Positions 48,395 to 62,129 of a stretch of 64,000 nt of DNA are shown here, piece by piece (position 1 is the stretch's first letter; each line of letters opens with the position of its first letter). The stretch spans positions 47,613,228-47,677,227 of the forward strand of contig CM055901.1 in assembly GCA_029582155.1 (NCBI GenBank). The letters are read 5' to 3'. The notes beneath the pieces were generated by a model that was given only the letters and a program-made list of their open reading frames with translations, was not told the DNA's origin and did not search any database. This stretch comes from Panopea generosa. Lineage: Eukaryota > Mollusca > Bivalvia > Adapedonta > Hiatellidae. The position numbers and the translations under genes are program-made.

Positions 48395-49975
48395 AGTGAT
48401 CATAAGTAAAAGTAGGCTAGTTATTACTAAGTGATCTTAGGTAATAAAGGGATCTTAAGCAACAATACCAGTCTAACTGTAACTAGGTGATCTTAGGTAA
48501 TATAGAGATCTTAGGCAACAATACTAGTCTAACTGTAACTAAGTGATCTTCAGCAATAAAGGGATCTTAGGCAACAATATGTGTCTAACTGTAACTAGGT
48601 GATCTTAGGTAATAAAGAGATCTTAGGCAACAATACCAGTCTAACTGTAACTAAGTGATTTTAGGCAATAAATGGATCTGAGGCAACAATACAAGTCTAA
48701 CTGTAACTAGGTGATCTTAGGTAATATAGAGATCTTAGGCAACAATACTAGTCTAACTGTAACTAAGTGATCTTCAGCAATAAAGGGATCTTAGGCAACA
48801 ATACTAGTCTAACTGTAACTAGGTGATCTTAGGTAATAAAGGGATCTTAGGCAACACTACTAGTCTAACTGTAACTAAGTGATCTTAGGCAATAAAGGGA
48901 TCTGAGGCAACAATACAAGTCTAACTGTAACTAGGTGATCTTAGGTAATAAAGAGATTTTAGGCAACAATACTAGTCTAACTGTAACTATATGATATTAG
49001 GCAATAAAGGGATCTGAGGCAACAATACCAGTCTAACTGTAACTAGGTGATCTTACGTAATAAAGGGATCTTAGGCAACAATACTAGTCTAACTGTAACT
49101 AAGTGATCTTAGGTAATAAATTGATCTTAGGCAACACTACTAGTCTAACTGTAACTAGGTGATCTTAAGCAACAATAGAAGTCTAACTGTAAGTAGGCGA
49201 TTCCAGGTAATAAAGAGATTTTAAGCAACAATACTATTCTATTCTAACTGTAAATAGGTCATCTAAGGTAGTAAAGGGATCTTAGGCAAAACTACTAGTC
49301 TAACTGTAACTAGGTGATCTAAGGTAATAAAGGGATCTTAGGCAACACTACTAGTCTAACTGTAACTAGGTGATCTTAGGTAGTAAAGGGATCTTAGGCA
49401 AAACTACTAGTCTAACTGTAACTAGGTGATCTTAGGTAATAAAGGGATCTTAGGCAACAATACTAGTCTAACTGTAACTAAATGATCTTAGGTAAAAAAG
49501 GGATCTTTAGCAACAATACTATTCTAACTGTAACTAGGTGTTCTAAGGTAATAATGGGATCTTAGGCAACACTACTAGTCTAACTGTAACTAGTTGATCT
49601 AAGGTAATAAAGGGATCTTAGGCAACAATACTATTCTAACTGTAACTAGGTGATCTTAGGTAATAATGGGATCTTAGGCAACACTACTAGTCTAACTGTA
49701 ATTAGGTGATCTTAGGTAATAAAGGGATCTTAGGCAACACTAATAGTCTAACTGTAACTAGGTGATCTTAGGTAATAAAGGGATCTCAGGAAACGATACT
49801 ATTCTAACTGTAACTAGGTGATCTTAGGTAATAAAGGGATCTTAAACAACAATTATAGTCTAACTGTAACTAGGTGATCTTGGGTAATAAAGGGATCTTT
49901 GAGGCAACCATACAAGTCTTACTATAACTAGGTGATCATAGGTGACAATAAAGGACTGATTGTAACAAAGTGGTC
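48395..49975. repeat. 56-bp minisatellite with 4-unit higher-order repeat
   Basis: About 28 units of 56 bp (GGTGATCTTAGGTAATAAAG, GGATCTTAGGCAACAATACT, AGTCTAACTGTAACTA). Each unit contains an internal near-duplication, GATCTTAGGTAA/GATCTTAGGCAA. The variant GTAATATAGAGATC at 48497 recurs at 48721, exactly four units later. Confidence 0.95.
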
Positions 49976-50837
49976 AATGGTTTTAAATGGTAATGGTCTG
50001 TTATTTTTTTTTTTCAATATTATTTATTTATTTTTTTTTTTTATTGTCAATAATTGATACATCCCATCTGGGACTTTATAGCATGATTACTGTACAGCAA
50101 AAACACATGGGATATCAGGTCTTCTCCAAAAGATCTCATGGTGTTCTCCAACAGATCTTGAGATGTTCTCCAACGGCAAGTATGATTGATTATTCCAGCA
50201 CTACTATGAACTTTTGAAGAGTACAAAATTAACACATTCAATTTGTTCTATCTGTCTAAGGGAACATTTTTTGTTCCTGCTCTATATAATTTTAAATGAT
50301 CTGTTCATTTTGAGAAGCAGAATTCTTAGAGAGAAGAAAGCAGGACTTCACTACAGGAATTTTATTGATGAGTTCCTCTCCTCATCACCAATACAACACT
50401 TAAACTGTATCACGTTTTATCATCTATACTGTATTACTTATATCGATTGATCGCCTCAGATCGTCTCCGCAGTGAAAATAAATGTCTCGCCATTTACTTA
50501 GCGCAACTTTACTTGACTGATTGGTCAATCTTTTCCGCTGTGCACTCTTGATATGGGGCTGGATGATGAATACACTGTCATAGTTTTACTTTTTATCAAT
50601 AAATCTGCGATATGGTAATCCCTGTAAAATCAATGTGTCAAACTTAAGAGCATGTGAGATTATTACCATTGTGCTTTTCAATAAAGAAACACCTACATTA
50701 AATTTTTATGCAAGCAACAACACAATATTTAACACATTTCCACAACAGTCAACAAACTCTCAAAGCATAAAACATCAAAACTTGACTGTTAAAACAGATT
50801 TCTACTGTTCAAACATTAACACCAGTCAAAATACGAA
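49976..50837. other. Unassigned stretch with T-rich tracts
   Basis: T runs lie at about 50.00-50.04 kb. Open frames of 60-78 codons have no recognised motif. Confidence 0.4.
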
Positions 50838-52713
50838 GTAAACAAGAAGCCCAAGAGGACCTGAATCGCTCTACTAGCAACAGATGCTACATGTAAAATA
50901 TCTAAGGTCTGGGCCTTAAAACTTTCAGAGAAAATGTGTTGTATTTTAAATATTACTTTAAATGTGGCACAGGCATTTGTGGTCGAATTACTCTTGTACA
51001 AAAACTCCTCCGAGATTTTGTAGTTATATGACTGCTGTGCAAGTTTGGTAAAGATTTTATGAAAAACTAGACCTATCACTGTAGTGATGAATACCCCCGA
51101 ACGCCGCCATGACAGAAAATGGTTAACCATTGTATGAAGTTTTATTAAATTATATCCAATAGTTTTAAAGTAATGCTCCTGACAAAACAAATTCTTAATA
51201 AAAGAGAATGTTATGGATTGAGTTGTTTGTATTGTTAATTTTTTTATGGATTTGTTAAAATTAAAAACGGTCTTTTTAATTATTGTGCAGTGTACAAGCT
51301 TTCATGGCAATCAATAAATGTTATACTTTTTCGAGTTATGTTGAGGGACAACAATTTTATGGATAAGAAACAAACAAGAACACTAGGAATACAATATCAA
51401 ACCTGCTTTGCTCGAACTCCATGTATTCATCAACTTGGTTCTTTCATGAACTTTATTAAACTGTTATCACTATGTTTCTTGTACACTGCACTTCCTGTCA
51501 TTATATTCTACCATTGTATGAAGTTTAATGAAATTCCATCAAGTACTTTAAAAGTAATGCTCCGGACAAGGGAAATATATCAAAGGGCAATAACTCTGTA
51601 ATTAGCAAGAATAGAGATATGTTTTCTGTACACTGCACTTCCTGTCATTATATTGTACCATTGTATGAAGTTTGATGAAATTCCATCCAGTACTTCAAAA
51701 GTAATGCTCCGGACAAGGGAAATATATCAAAGGGCAATAACTCTGTAATTAGCAAGAATAGAGTTATGTTTCTTGTACACTGCACTTCCTTTCATTATAT
51801 TCTACCATTGTATGAAGCTTGATGAAATTCCATCAGGTACTTTTCAAGTTATGCTCGGGACAAGAAAAAATATCAAAGGGCAATAACTCTGTAATTAGCA
51901 AGAATAGAGTTATGTTTCTTGTACACTGCACTTCCCCTCATTATATTCTACCATTGTATGAAGTTTGATGAAATTTCATCCAGTACTTTAAAAGTAATGC
52001 TCCGGTCAAGGGAAATATATCAAAGGGCAATAACTCTGTAATTAGCAATAATAGAGTTATGTTTCTTGTACACTGCACTTCCTGTCAATATATTCTACCA
52101 CTGTATGAAGTTTGATGAAATTCCATTAAGTACTTTAAAAGTAATGCTCCGGACAAGGGAAATATATCAAAGGGCAATAACTCTGTAATTAGCAAGAATA
52201 GAGTTATGTTTCCTGTACACTGCACTTCCTCTCATTATATTGTACCATTGTATGAAGCTTGATGAAATTCCATCCGGTACTTTTCAAGTTATGCTCCGGA
52301 CAAGAAAAAATATCAAAGGGAAATATATCAAAGGGCAATAACTCTGTAATTAGCAAGAATAGAGTTATGTTTCTTGTACACTGCACTTCCTCTTATTATA
52401 TTTTGCCATTGTATGAAACATGATGAAATTCCATCAGGTACTTTTCAAGTTATGCTCGGGACAAGAAAAAATATCAAAGGGCAATAACTCTGTAATTAGC
52501 AAGAATAGAGTTATGTTTCTTGTACACTGCACTTCCTCTCATTATATTCTACCATTGTATGACATTTGATGAAATTCCATCCAGTACTTTTCAAGTTATG
52601 CTCCGGACAAGGAAAATTGCGGACAGACCGACCGACAGACCGACAGACCAACAGACCGACCTCAGGGTGACTCCAGTATACCCCCTCAAAACTTCGTTTG
52701 TCGGAGGTATAAT
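50838..52713 (+). mobile_element. Pearl/Helentron-like non-autonomous element
   Basis: A left segment with AAGCCCAAGAGGACCTGAAT is followed by GTGATGAATACCCCCGAA. Then comes a core of about eight tandem units of about 147 bp, a GACCGACAGACC-rich microsatellite (about 52.62-52.66 kb) and an end with ACTTCGTTTGTCGGAGGTAT. This order of left segment, tandem core of 150-160 bp units, simple-repeat tail and right segment is that of bivalve pearl elements, now regarded as Helentron relatives. Family and exact ends are inference. Overlapping frames (51290-51601, 52520-52822) are not genes. Confidence 0.6.
51463..52610. repeat. 147-bp tandem repeat, about eight copies
   Basis: Unit landmarks: ATGTTTCTTGTACACTGCAC, CATTGTATGAAGTTTGATGA, TTATGCTCCGGACAAGG, GGCAATAACTCTGTAATTAG. 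GAGTTATG starts at 51771, 51907, 52054, 52201, 52362 and 52508; spacing is mostly 146-147, with 136 and 161 variants. Confidence 0.93.
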
Positions 52714-52835
52714 GAAGGTGCTATTTCATCTACAAAAAAAAGATTTATGGAAGGATGGACGACAGACAATTAACTATCACACAAGCCCTGCTGGTCTTTG
52801 GCCAGTAGAGCTAAATAATTAAAATCACTGTCAAA

Positions 52836-54190
52836 TGTACTATCACAACATAAAACATATTGTCAAAAGATTGAACCCATTGTCAAATGAACTATCACAA
52901 CATAAAACATTGTCAAAAGATTGGACCCACTGTCAAATGTACTATCACAACATAAAACATATTGCAAAAAGATTGAACCCAATGTCAAATGTACTATCAC
53001 AGCATAAAACATATTGTCAAAAGATTGGACCCACTGTCAAATGTACTATCACAACATAAACATATTGTCAAAAGATTGGACCCACTGTCAAATATACTAT
53101 TACAACATAAAACATATTGTCAAAAGATTGGACCCACTGTCAAATGTACTATCACAACATAAACATATTGTCAAAAGATTGGACCCACTGTCAAATGTAC
53201 TATCACAACATAAAACATATTGTCAAAAGATTGGACCCACTGTCAAATGTACTATTACAACATAAAACATATTGTCAAAAGATTGGACCCACTGTCAAAT
53301 GTATTATTACAACATAAAACATATTGTCAAAAGATTGGACCCACTGTCAAATGTACTATCACAACATAAAACATATTGTCAAAAGATTGGACCCACTGCC
53401 CAATGTACTATCACAACATAAAACATATTGTCAAAAGATTGGACCCACTGTCAAATGTACTATCACAACATAAAACATATTGTCAAAAGATTGGACCCAC
53501 TGTCAAATGTATTATTACAACATAAAACATATTGTCAAAAGATTGGACCCACTGTCAAATGTATTATCACAACATAAACATATTGTCAAAAGATTGGACC
53601 CACTGTCAAATGTACTATCACAACATAAAACATATTGTCAAAAGATTGGACCCACTGTCAAATGTACTATCACAACATAAAACATATTGTCAAAAGATTG
53701 GACCCACTGTCAAATGTATTATTACAACATAAAACATATTGTCAAAAGATTGGACCCTGTCAGAAGACATTTAATCCGCCTTCAAAATCTCAAAACATGT
53801 CAAAACATGAAACAATCAGCCAAAAGGTTGAAACCACTGTAAACATTTAACCTACTGTCAAACATATAAACCATAAAGTAACAATACTGAACCCACTGTA
53901 AACATTGAATTGCTGTCAAACATATAAACACAATGTTAAAACATAAAACATACAGTAAAAATATTGAACTCACTGTCAAACATTAACCCACTGTCAAAAC
54001 ATAAAATATAGTCAAAAGATTGATGACTGTCAAAACATTGAACTCACTGCCAAAACATTAAACACCGTCAAAAGCTTAAATGTTTTCAAAACATACATGA
54101 CTGTAATGTCAAAGCATAAAAAGTGTACCCAAATGTCAAAACACACATACTGAATATCTGTCAAAATAATGAACTGACTGTCCGGAGTTG
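52836..54190. repeat. 52-bp minisatellite with degenerate right flank
   Basis: About 18 near-identical units of 52 bp to 53760 (ACATAAAACATATTGTCAAA, AGATTGGACCCACTGTCAAA, TGTACTATCACA). Beyond this, up to about 54.19 kb, there are diverged pieces with CACTGTCAAA and ACATAAA, probably the old edge of the array. Confidence 0.93.
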
Positions 54191-54779
54191 ATACAAATGA
54201 TTTGCAAATGTTTTTAGGGCTAATTACTATTTTATTCTGAAATTACTTCATACTGTTTCTTTGAAACAAGTTTCAATGCCTCATGCACATATCAGAGGCA
54301 GATCACTTGACAACAAAGAACATGCCAGTGGACTGGAAACATAAAAAAATTCAGCACAAGTATAGAAATGCAGCAGGTGGCAACATAATCAAATATGGAA
54401 GGAAATGATTGATGTACTGAATATTGATCTGAAATAGTAAAAAAATGTTTACTTACACAACATCTTACATAAATTCACATTTACGTTCAACGTCAAAAAC
54501 TCATGTTGTTTTACATTTGGCAATATACCCTAAAGCTTATTTTAAACAAATCATCTGCATGTTGCAATATTTGCAGTCACAGAATTTCATTTTTTTTTTT
54601 TTTTTGAAAGGGGCACAACTTAAATGGTTGAATGGTATTCTGTTTCATACATTTGTAATCATCTATGTTGGAAAGAGTAAAATGAATTTTCATTTATTAA
54701 TATCAGTTTTAACAGTAGGATGGAAAATGTCAATTTTCATTTTTTATTTTTTTCCTTACTTGTAAGTAGTTTATTTTAG
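54191..54779. other. Unassigned stretch with poly-T
   Basis: A T15-type run lies near 54.59-54.605 kb. The 106-codon frame at 54445-54765 is low-complexity and not called. Confidence 0.4.
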
Positions 54780-54962
54780 CCTGATTGCAATAAAAGTTCA
54801 AAGTCTATATGAACCACTCTCGATCAGCTCCCCAATCTGGGTGGAACCAGTACTGAGAGCTGCTTTTTAAGAGGCAATGGATACAGCATGAAATCAAACA
54901 GCAAACTCAGACATAATTGGTCAACACTCTACCTGCTATACTACCGCCACTGGCTGGCGACA
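54780..54962 (-). mobile_element. tRNA-derived SINE, probable
   Basis: The minus strand reads TAGTATAGCAGGTAGAGTGT (A-box-like), later CTGTTTGATTTCATGC (B-box-like), and ends ACTTTTATTGCAATCAGG. Diverged; a separate family or an old member of family 4. Confidence 0.5.
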
Positions 54963-55007
54963 ATTTTGACATATACTAGATTTTAACCATTGTCAAAAAT
55001 TTCTTGC

Positions 55008-57425
55008 AATAATTCAGATAACAATACTTGGAGATCAATATATCCACAATGTCATACACCCATTGGTGTAAAGTTTTACTTGATGCAGAAACATCACTTT
55101 CAGATAACAATACTTGGAGATCAATATATCCACAAGGTTATACGTCCATAGGTGTAAAGTTTTACTTGATGCAGAAGCATCACTTTCAGATAACAATACT
55201 TGGAGATCAATATATCCACAAGGTTATACGTCCATAGGTGTAAAGTTTTACTTGATGCAGGAACATCACTTTCAGATAACAATACTTGGAGATCAATATA
55301 TCCACAAGGTCATACACCCATAGGTGTAAAGTTTTACTTGATGCAGGAACTCACTTTCAGATAACAATACTTGGAGATCAATATATCCACAAGGTCATAC
55401 ACAAATAGGTGTAAAGTTTTACTTGATGCAGAAGCATCACTTTTGGATAACAATATTTGGAGATCAATATATCCACACGGTCATACACAAATAGGTGTAA
55501 AGTTTTACTTGATGCAGGAACATCACTTTCAGATAACAATACTTGGAAATCAATATATCCACAAGGTTATTCGTCCATAGGTGTAAAGTTTTACTTGATG
55601 CAGGAACTTTCAGATAACAATACTTGGAGATCAATATATCCACAAGGTCATACACCCATAGGTGTAAAGTTTTACTTGATGCAGGAACTCACTTTCAGAT
55701 AACAATACTTGGAGATCAATATATCCACACGGTCATACACAAATAGGTGTAAAGTTTTACTTGATGCAGAAGCATCACTTTCGGATAACAATATTTGGAG
55801 ATCAATATATCCACACGGTTATACGTCCATAGGTGTAAAGTTTTACTTGATGCAGGAACTCACTTTCAGATAACAATACTTGGAGATCAATATATCCACA
55901 CGGTCATACACAAATAGGTGTAAAGTTTTACTTGATGCAGAAGCATCACTTTCGGATAACAATATTTGGAGATCAATATATCCACACGGTCATACACAAA
56001 TAGGTGTAAAGTTTTACTTGATGCAGGAACATCACTTTCAGATAACAATACTTGGAGATCAATATATCCACAAGGTTATACGTCCATAGGTGTAAAGTTT
56101 TACTTGATGCAGGAACATCACTTTCAGATAACAATACTTGGAGATCAATATATCCACAAGGTCATACACCCATAGGTGTAAAGTTTTACTTGATGCAGGA
56201 ACTCACTTTCAGATAACAATACTTGGAGATCAATATATCCACACGGTCATACACAAATAGGTGTAAAGTTTTACTTGATGCAGAAGCATCACTTTCGGAT
56301 AACAATACTTGGAGATCAATATATCCACACGGTCATACACAAATAGGTGTAAAGTTTTACTTGATGCAGAAGCATCACTTTCGGATAACAATATTTGGAG
56401 ATCAATATATCCACAAGGTCATACACCCATAAGTGTAAAGTTTTACTTGATGCAGGAGCATCAGTTTCAGATAACAATACTTGGAGATCAATATATCCAC
56501 AAGGTCATACACCCATTAGTGTAAAGTTTTACTTGATGCAGGAGCATCAGTTTCAGATATCAATATTTGGAGATCAATATATCCACAAGGTCATACACAA
56601 ATAGGTGTAAAGATTTACCTGATGCAGAAGCATCACTTTCAGATAACAATACTTGGGGATCAAAATTTCCACAAGGCCATACACCCATAGTAGTAAAGTT
56701 TTACTTGATGCAGAAACACCACTTTCAGATAACAATACTTGGAGATCAATATATCCACAAGATTATACTTACATAGGTGTAAAGTTTTACTTGATGCAGA
56801 AGCATCACTTTCAGATAACAATACTTGGAGATCAATATATCCACAAGGTTATACGTCAATAGGTGTAAAGTTTTACTTGATGCAGAAGCACCACTTTCAG
56901 ATAACAATACTTGGAGATCAATATATCCACAAGGTTATACGTCCATAGGTGTAAAGTTTTACTTGATGCAGGAGCATCAGTTTCAGATAACAATATTTGG
57001 AGATCAATATATCCACAAGGTCATATGTCCATAGGTGTAAAGTTTTACTTGATGCAGAAGCATCACTTTCAGATAACAATACTTGGAGATCAATATATCC
57101 ACAAGATTATACTTACATAGGTGTAAAGTTTTACTTGATGCAGAAGCACCACTTTCAGATAACAATACTTGGAGATCAATATATCCACAAGGTTATACGT
57201 CCATAGGTGTAAAGTTTTACTTGATGCAGGTGCATCAGTTTCAGATAACAATATTTGGAGATCAATATATCCACAAGGTCATATGTCCATATGTGTAAAG
57301 TTTTACTTGATGCAGAAGCACCACTTTCAGATAACAATATTTGGAGATCAATATATCCACAAGGTCATACATCCATAGGTGTAAAGTTTTACTTGATGCA
57401 GAAGCACCACTTTTAGATAACAAGA
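55008..57425. repeat. 86-bp minisatellite
   Basis: About 28 units of 86 bp (ATAACAATACTTGGAGATCA, ATATATCCACAAGGTCATAC, CCATAGGTGTAAAGTTTTAC, TTGATGCAGAAGCATCACTT). Subtypes (CACGG versus CAAGG; GGAACTCACT deletion; TTTCGG) recur in the same order, so blocks were duplicated. The many 69-codon frames starting every 86 bp are artefacts. Confidence 0.96.
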
Positions 57426-58425
57426 CATGGAGCACATATAACAACAATATACAGTCATGTATACAAGGAATACAGGCCATTGGTAATAGTCTTATTCAAC
57501 TATTAATGAAAAAAAAGAGATTTATTCACCATGTTGATTAGGAGAAGTTCATTATAGTATATGTTAATGTTTCATTTGCATACACTGATGAACTTATCAA
57601 AATGAACTGTCATAAAAACTGAAATATCTGCGTACAATTTAATGCTCACATGTCAGATAAACCAACCTGAAGATCAGGTTTAATAATAAGAAGCAATGCC
57701 GCCAACAGCTGTAGACACTGGTAGACAAACAGTAGTGATAATCAGTTGTTTTTTCCACTACCCCATGACACTGAATAATTCTCATAATAGTCAGTAAAAT
57801 TGTAATTTTGACAAACCTATGATAGAAATTACCAAGCTCTTGTGACTTTTTCTTTAAACTAGTTTATTACAGAATTTATGAGTAAGTTTAGGTATACATA
57901 AAACCAACCTTCTTTCAGGTTTGAAATAGTTTGACCTTGACAACTTGCCCTTCAAGGTAACCATCAGCCAACAAACTGTCTATCACGCACACCTCTTCTT
58001 GTACAGTTATTAAATGATGGACATCTTTAGAAACCATTATTGTGCAGCATAAAGTGCAGGGGAAGACATCACAAGACATTCACATTATGTTTTGACACGG
58101 TAAATCAGTGATAAAGCATCAGAGCTATAGTCACGTTTTACGGAAACATAACTTTACAGTAATTACAAACATATTTTGCACAGCTTTTTCCATCAAACAA
58201 TTGGCATGTTTCAAGAACTTTTGACTTAAATGTTTCACAGTGCTTATAACAATACTTTGAGGATTCGCGCAGGAAGAATGTATGTTTTAAATTGCTTCCA
58301 ACAATCAAACAGTAATATCGTGACAGTGCCTGGTTAAGACAGTATTTTAAGAAGAGAGCATATAAGTACCAGTTTAATACCCCCGACCAGTTGCATTTGA
58401 TTGTTTATTTGAATATTTAGAGGTT
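57426..58425. other. Unassigned stretch
   Basis: No gene or repeat recognised. Confidence 0.45.
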
Positions 58426-58600
58426 AACCAGTACTCAAGAACACCAATCTCCACAAGTAAATAACTTTCCCATTTGAATCAGTGATGACAGGAATGCAAT
58501 GACATGGAATGTCATATATGGCTGAGCGGAGATTCCAACTCACAACTCCTGTATAAATAGTCAGATGTTCAAATGACTGAGCTAATTTGGCCTGTTACCA
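58426..58600 (-). mobile_element. tRNA-derived SINE family 1, 3'-shortened
   Basis: The minus strand shows AATTAGCTCAGTCATTTGAAC, TGAGTTGGAATCTCC as a degraded B box and the body up to CTGGTTAACCTC. The 3' tail present in other copies is missing. Confidence 0.78.
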
Positions 58601-58619
58601 TAGTCCTAGATGCGGAGCT

Positions 58620-58735
58620 CCAATCAAGGAAGTTTTGAGTACTGTATCTTTAAATTTGGGTATTATGGAACTCATACTAAGCTCTAGCATGTCAGACAGA
58701 CACTTTACTGCTTGATCTATGGTGTTGTTTGGAAC
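58620..58735 (-). mobile_element. tRNA-like SINE head fragment
   Basis: The minus strand reads ATCAAGCAGTAAAGTGTCTG, TCTGACATGCTAGAGC and TATGAGTTCC, i.e. an A-box and partial B-box arrangement like that of family 4. Adjacent to the family-1 copy. Weakly supported. Confidence 0.4.
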
Positions 58736-60299
58736 AAAATATACATGAAGACAAGTTAGGTGCCTTCAAGAAGTTATACATGAAGCTATGTGATACAATT
58801 GCTGAAGACTTTGAATTCTAATCAAAGATATAAAAGTTACAATAACTCGTGTGCATCTGGGAGATTTCACTTGTATGCTACTAGTACAGAACCATATAGG
58901 TAAAGTCACACCGATTCCAGGAGGTACATATGTAACCAATTTTTTAGCTGGATTTTATTGTTGTTAATCCTCTCTTTGGCTGTTACTTTAATGAACAAAT
59001 CTGCAGCCAAACTTACTTAAATGCCTCTACTATAATTGCTGAAAAATGGAACTAAAGATTTGTAAACAATTATTAAGTTCCATATGTATTGATATTTCTC
59101 CAATTTTAGGTTATTATTTTCACAACTTTCATCATAAGTCAAGACAGGTATTGCTTTTTCTTTTCGAATTCTGTTCATAGTCATAACTTTTATGCAACAA
59201 CCATGAGATGCTTTTTTTTGCAGATAATTGATTATTCTATGTGGTCCAAGACAATTGACTATTCAACTTTATTTTCAAAATATAAGATGCAAGGCAGTAG
59301 CCCTCTCATAATGTGTCCTCTCAGTCTTGGTCAGTAGGCCCGAGTCTGCAAATGAATACGGCCAGTCAACCTTCTAGATTCTGTTGATCATTATAACTTA
59401 AAGTTCCAACTGCCATATAAAGCCATAAGATGGCTCTCAGGCAGGTTTTATATAATTCAGTATATGATTCAAATCAGAGAACCCTTTTCCAAAATTGAGT
59501 CATAAAGACATTGTTTTGGTTAAAATGTTGCATACTACTAGATTATTGTTACTTCAATGTCATTTAATTGAAAAAATTTTTTTTCCAAAAAGTGTTTGTT
59601 AAATGCAACTATCAATGATTTAAATTCTAAGGAGGAGCTAATGTTAGTTCATACACTCTAAATTGCAAACGAATACAAATAGATTTGTTTTTATACACCT
59701 TCAGCAGGCCTGAAGCAGTCAATAAATAGTGTATCTTTAGCACACTATTACTTAACTGACAGGTACAGAAAACAGCTGTTATACAGTATCCACTTCTTCA
59801 ATTACTTGTTATGGAGCAGGAAGTTTTGGGACTTGAAGAAATTTGTTTTTCAGCCTCATGGTTGCCCACTTGATTCATAGCAAAAATAAGTACATAAAAT
59901 ACTTGGAAACAAGCTGTGACAATCAAAAAACCATAATAAATACTGCGGTTTTCATTTATGGTCTATAACCTTCTGTACCTCTTGATTAATTCACCCACAA
60001 AAAATGATTTATTGGAAATAAGCGTTATCCACCACCGAGCAAATTGGACGAAAATTACCAGAACTCTACATCAAATTATTTTGCTAACGAGAAATCACCA
60101 TACCAAGGGGAAATATCAGTCGCTTGAGCCAAGTTTCTGCCAATAATAAAACTTTCGAAATTATATTTATGAAATGCTTTTAGCTACAGTAAAGGTTGTA
60201 CGAGAGAGAAAGGAGGAGACTGCAGAGATAGTAGAACAGATGTAGAGGTTCCTATGTCAGCGTGGGATCAAAGTTTCAAATCCAGGTTTAGGGATCACA
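58736..60299. other. Unassigned stretch
   Basis: No gene recognised. The 62-codon frame at 59958-60146 is unsupported. Confidence 0.4.
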
Positions 60300-60430
60300 G
60301 CAATATAATTATATACAGAGAGCATTCACCTAGTATGCGGAAAGTCATGGGTTTGATCCCTGTGTAATGTATATGTATGTATGACTGGACTGACCAGGGA
60401 AGCCTAATCCAGGATTCTTAAAAGTAAGCA
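60300..60430 (+). mobile_element. tRNA-like SINE fragment
   Basis: GAGAGCATTCACCTAGTATG, then GTCATGGGTTTGATCCCTGT (good B box) gives a tRNA-like 3' half. The A-box side is diverged. The following body is not one of the four families defined here. Confidence 0.45.
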
Positions 60431-61263
60431 CTTATATACTGCTCGACAACATTCGAATGAAACAATTTTAACTACATGTAAACCTGTATAACGTACTAAA
60501 ATCAAAATGAAATAATGTAACTCATTTGATACGTCACAAAATATGTCGTAATTTTAAGCGGGAAATCTATTTTAGTGTAACCAAGATGAGTAGCATAGGA
60601 AACCTGTATTCAATATATTATTTTTATAATAATTTATAGGCATGCTATATTTGAATATATATATTGTTTAAGCCAATTTTAGAATTTTGAAAAATCATGA
60701 TAATTTTTTTTTTAAGTTTTACCTGATATACTGCCTTTAAGGAATGACACATGTAGCTTCTTTGGGAGATGTTCTGGGAACTGGTCAGTGTTATGGTGTA
60801 ACAGGGTGGGGTACTGTTGTGATAACTACACTTTACATCAATCAGTTTGTTTTTAATACAGAGTTTCATCTTATACCTGGTGAAACTTTGTCTGTGATTG
60901 CCATTATGAAATCAGAAAATTTTGACAGTGTCTTATCTCAGTAGGCTGGGGATGTGGCTAGGCTGTAACTCACACATTAACCAACTTTTCTCAATATATA
61001 CCTTGGCATTTATACAGGGAAATGTACCAAAATAAAGAAACAATTTTACCTGCACTAAATTTCTTTTCTGAAGATAAATTATTGCTATAAATAAAAACAT
61101 TGGCTGCATTGCAATCACACATGGTAAACAGTCTAAAAAGTTCCAGTCTTTTAATTACTTAAGCATGATTAAGGTTTTTGCCATTTATAAGAATTATGAC
61201 CACCATCTTTAACCATATTGTTTTTTACAAACCTAACTTTCATCTCTGCCATTATCATCGGGT
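60431..61263. other. Unassigned stretch with one exon-like segment
   Basis: A 108-base segment on the minus strand (60723-60830) is open in one frame and ends at a donor TATCAG|GTAAAA. The plus strand is also open here for 66 codons (60744-60944). Neither is recognised. Confidence 0.25.
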
Positions 61264-61505
61264 CCTCCAGAGCCGAGTGGTCCAAGACGCTGTCTCAAGA
61301 TAACTTATTTCTCACTGCTAAGGTCGTAGATTGAGTCCCACTTTCTTCAAAAAACTTAATGTGAGAAAATTTGCTATTGACTTGTGGAAGGACAATGGTT
61401 CTACTCACATTTATTCTGAGGTTTTTCTCCACCAATAAAACTGGATATGCTATAATTATATAGCCTGGAATGTGTTGAAAATGACGTTCAACCCAGTTTA
61501 AAAAA
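61264..61505 (+). mobile_element. tRNA-derived SINE, family 2
   Basis: Head AGAGCCGAGTGGTCCAAGAC (Ser/Leu-like A box), GTAGATTGAGTCCCAC as B-box region, body with CTTAATGTGAGAAAAT, TTATTCTGAGGTTTTTC, AACTGGATATGCTATAA and end GACGTTCAACCC. It accounts for the left part of the 168-codon minus-strand frame at 61295-61801. Confidence 0.85.
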
Positions 61506-62129
61506 ATCTCTTCAATGTCCTTATCTTTATGAAGTTTGTTAAAATTGCACATGTAAAAACTTAACATTTTTTTATAATTATACAGATACACACAAATATC
61601 AATAAAATACAAAGATTTTTTCAACATTGGAAACCAATTTGACAGGACGCATGACTGTATGGGCAGGGGTCCCCTCAATGTCCCTTCACCATTTTTGCCA
61701 ATGAGAGAACATAAAGAGACTATGAAGAAAGACAATATTGAGTTATAATAACATAAAAACACTATCGCATAGTATATCTTTAAACAAATGGTCATAAACA
61801 CTACAATTAATTACAACACTAGAATCTTATGATACAAATCGCAAATAATAAACAATAGACTACTTTTGAAAGTATCTAAATGTATATATTACACATCTCT
61901 GTCTTAAATTGGCATTATCAGAGAAACTTGATAAAATAATGTTAATGAGCCATAAAAGACTAATTCAATTCCATCTTTATGAAGTGTAATTTGAGATAGA
62001 ACAGATGCTGGCTCCTTCACAAATTGGAAATACAAATTGTCAAAATTCTCCCAAACTGGTGAAGCATTTAAATCTGTTGTTGGAACTCTTTTTCAATCTT
62101 TGTTTTTCTAGGACATTTTCATTCTCAAT
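61506..62129. other. Unassigned stretch
   Basis: Between two oppositely oriented family-2 SINEs. The rest of the 168-codon frame has no recognisable domain. Confidence 0.4.

Noticed and set aside
48395-49975. CRISPR-like array
   Set aside because: The units are contiguous 56-bp repeats with no unique spacers, in a eukaryotic sequence with SINEs.
55028-57541. Series of 69-codon frames starting every 86 bp
   Set aside because: Each is the same repeat unit read again; an artefact of the 86-bp array.
60723-60830. 108-base minus-strand exon-like segment
   Set aside because: Donor is good and acceptor weak. The plus strand is also open across it, so strand and reality are undecided.
61295-61801. 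168-codon minus-strand frame
   Set aside because: Its left part is antisense to a SINE and the rest is low-complexity with no domain.
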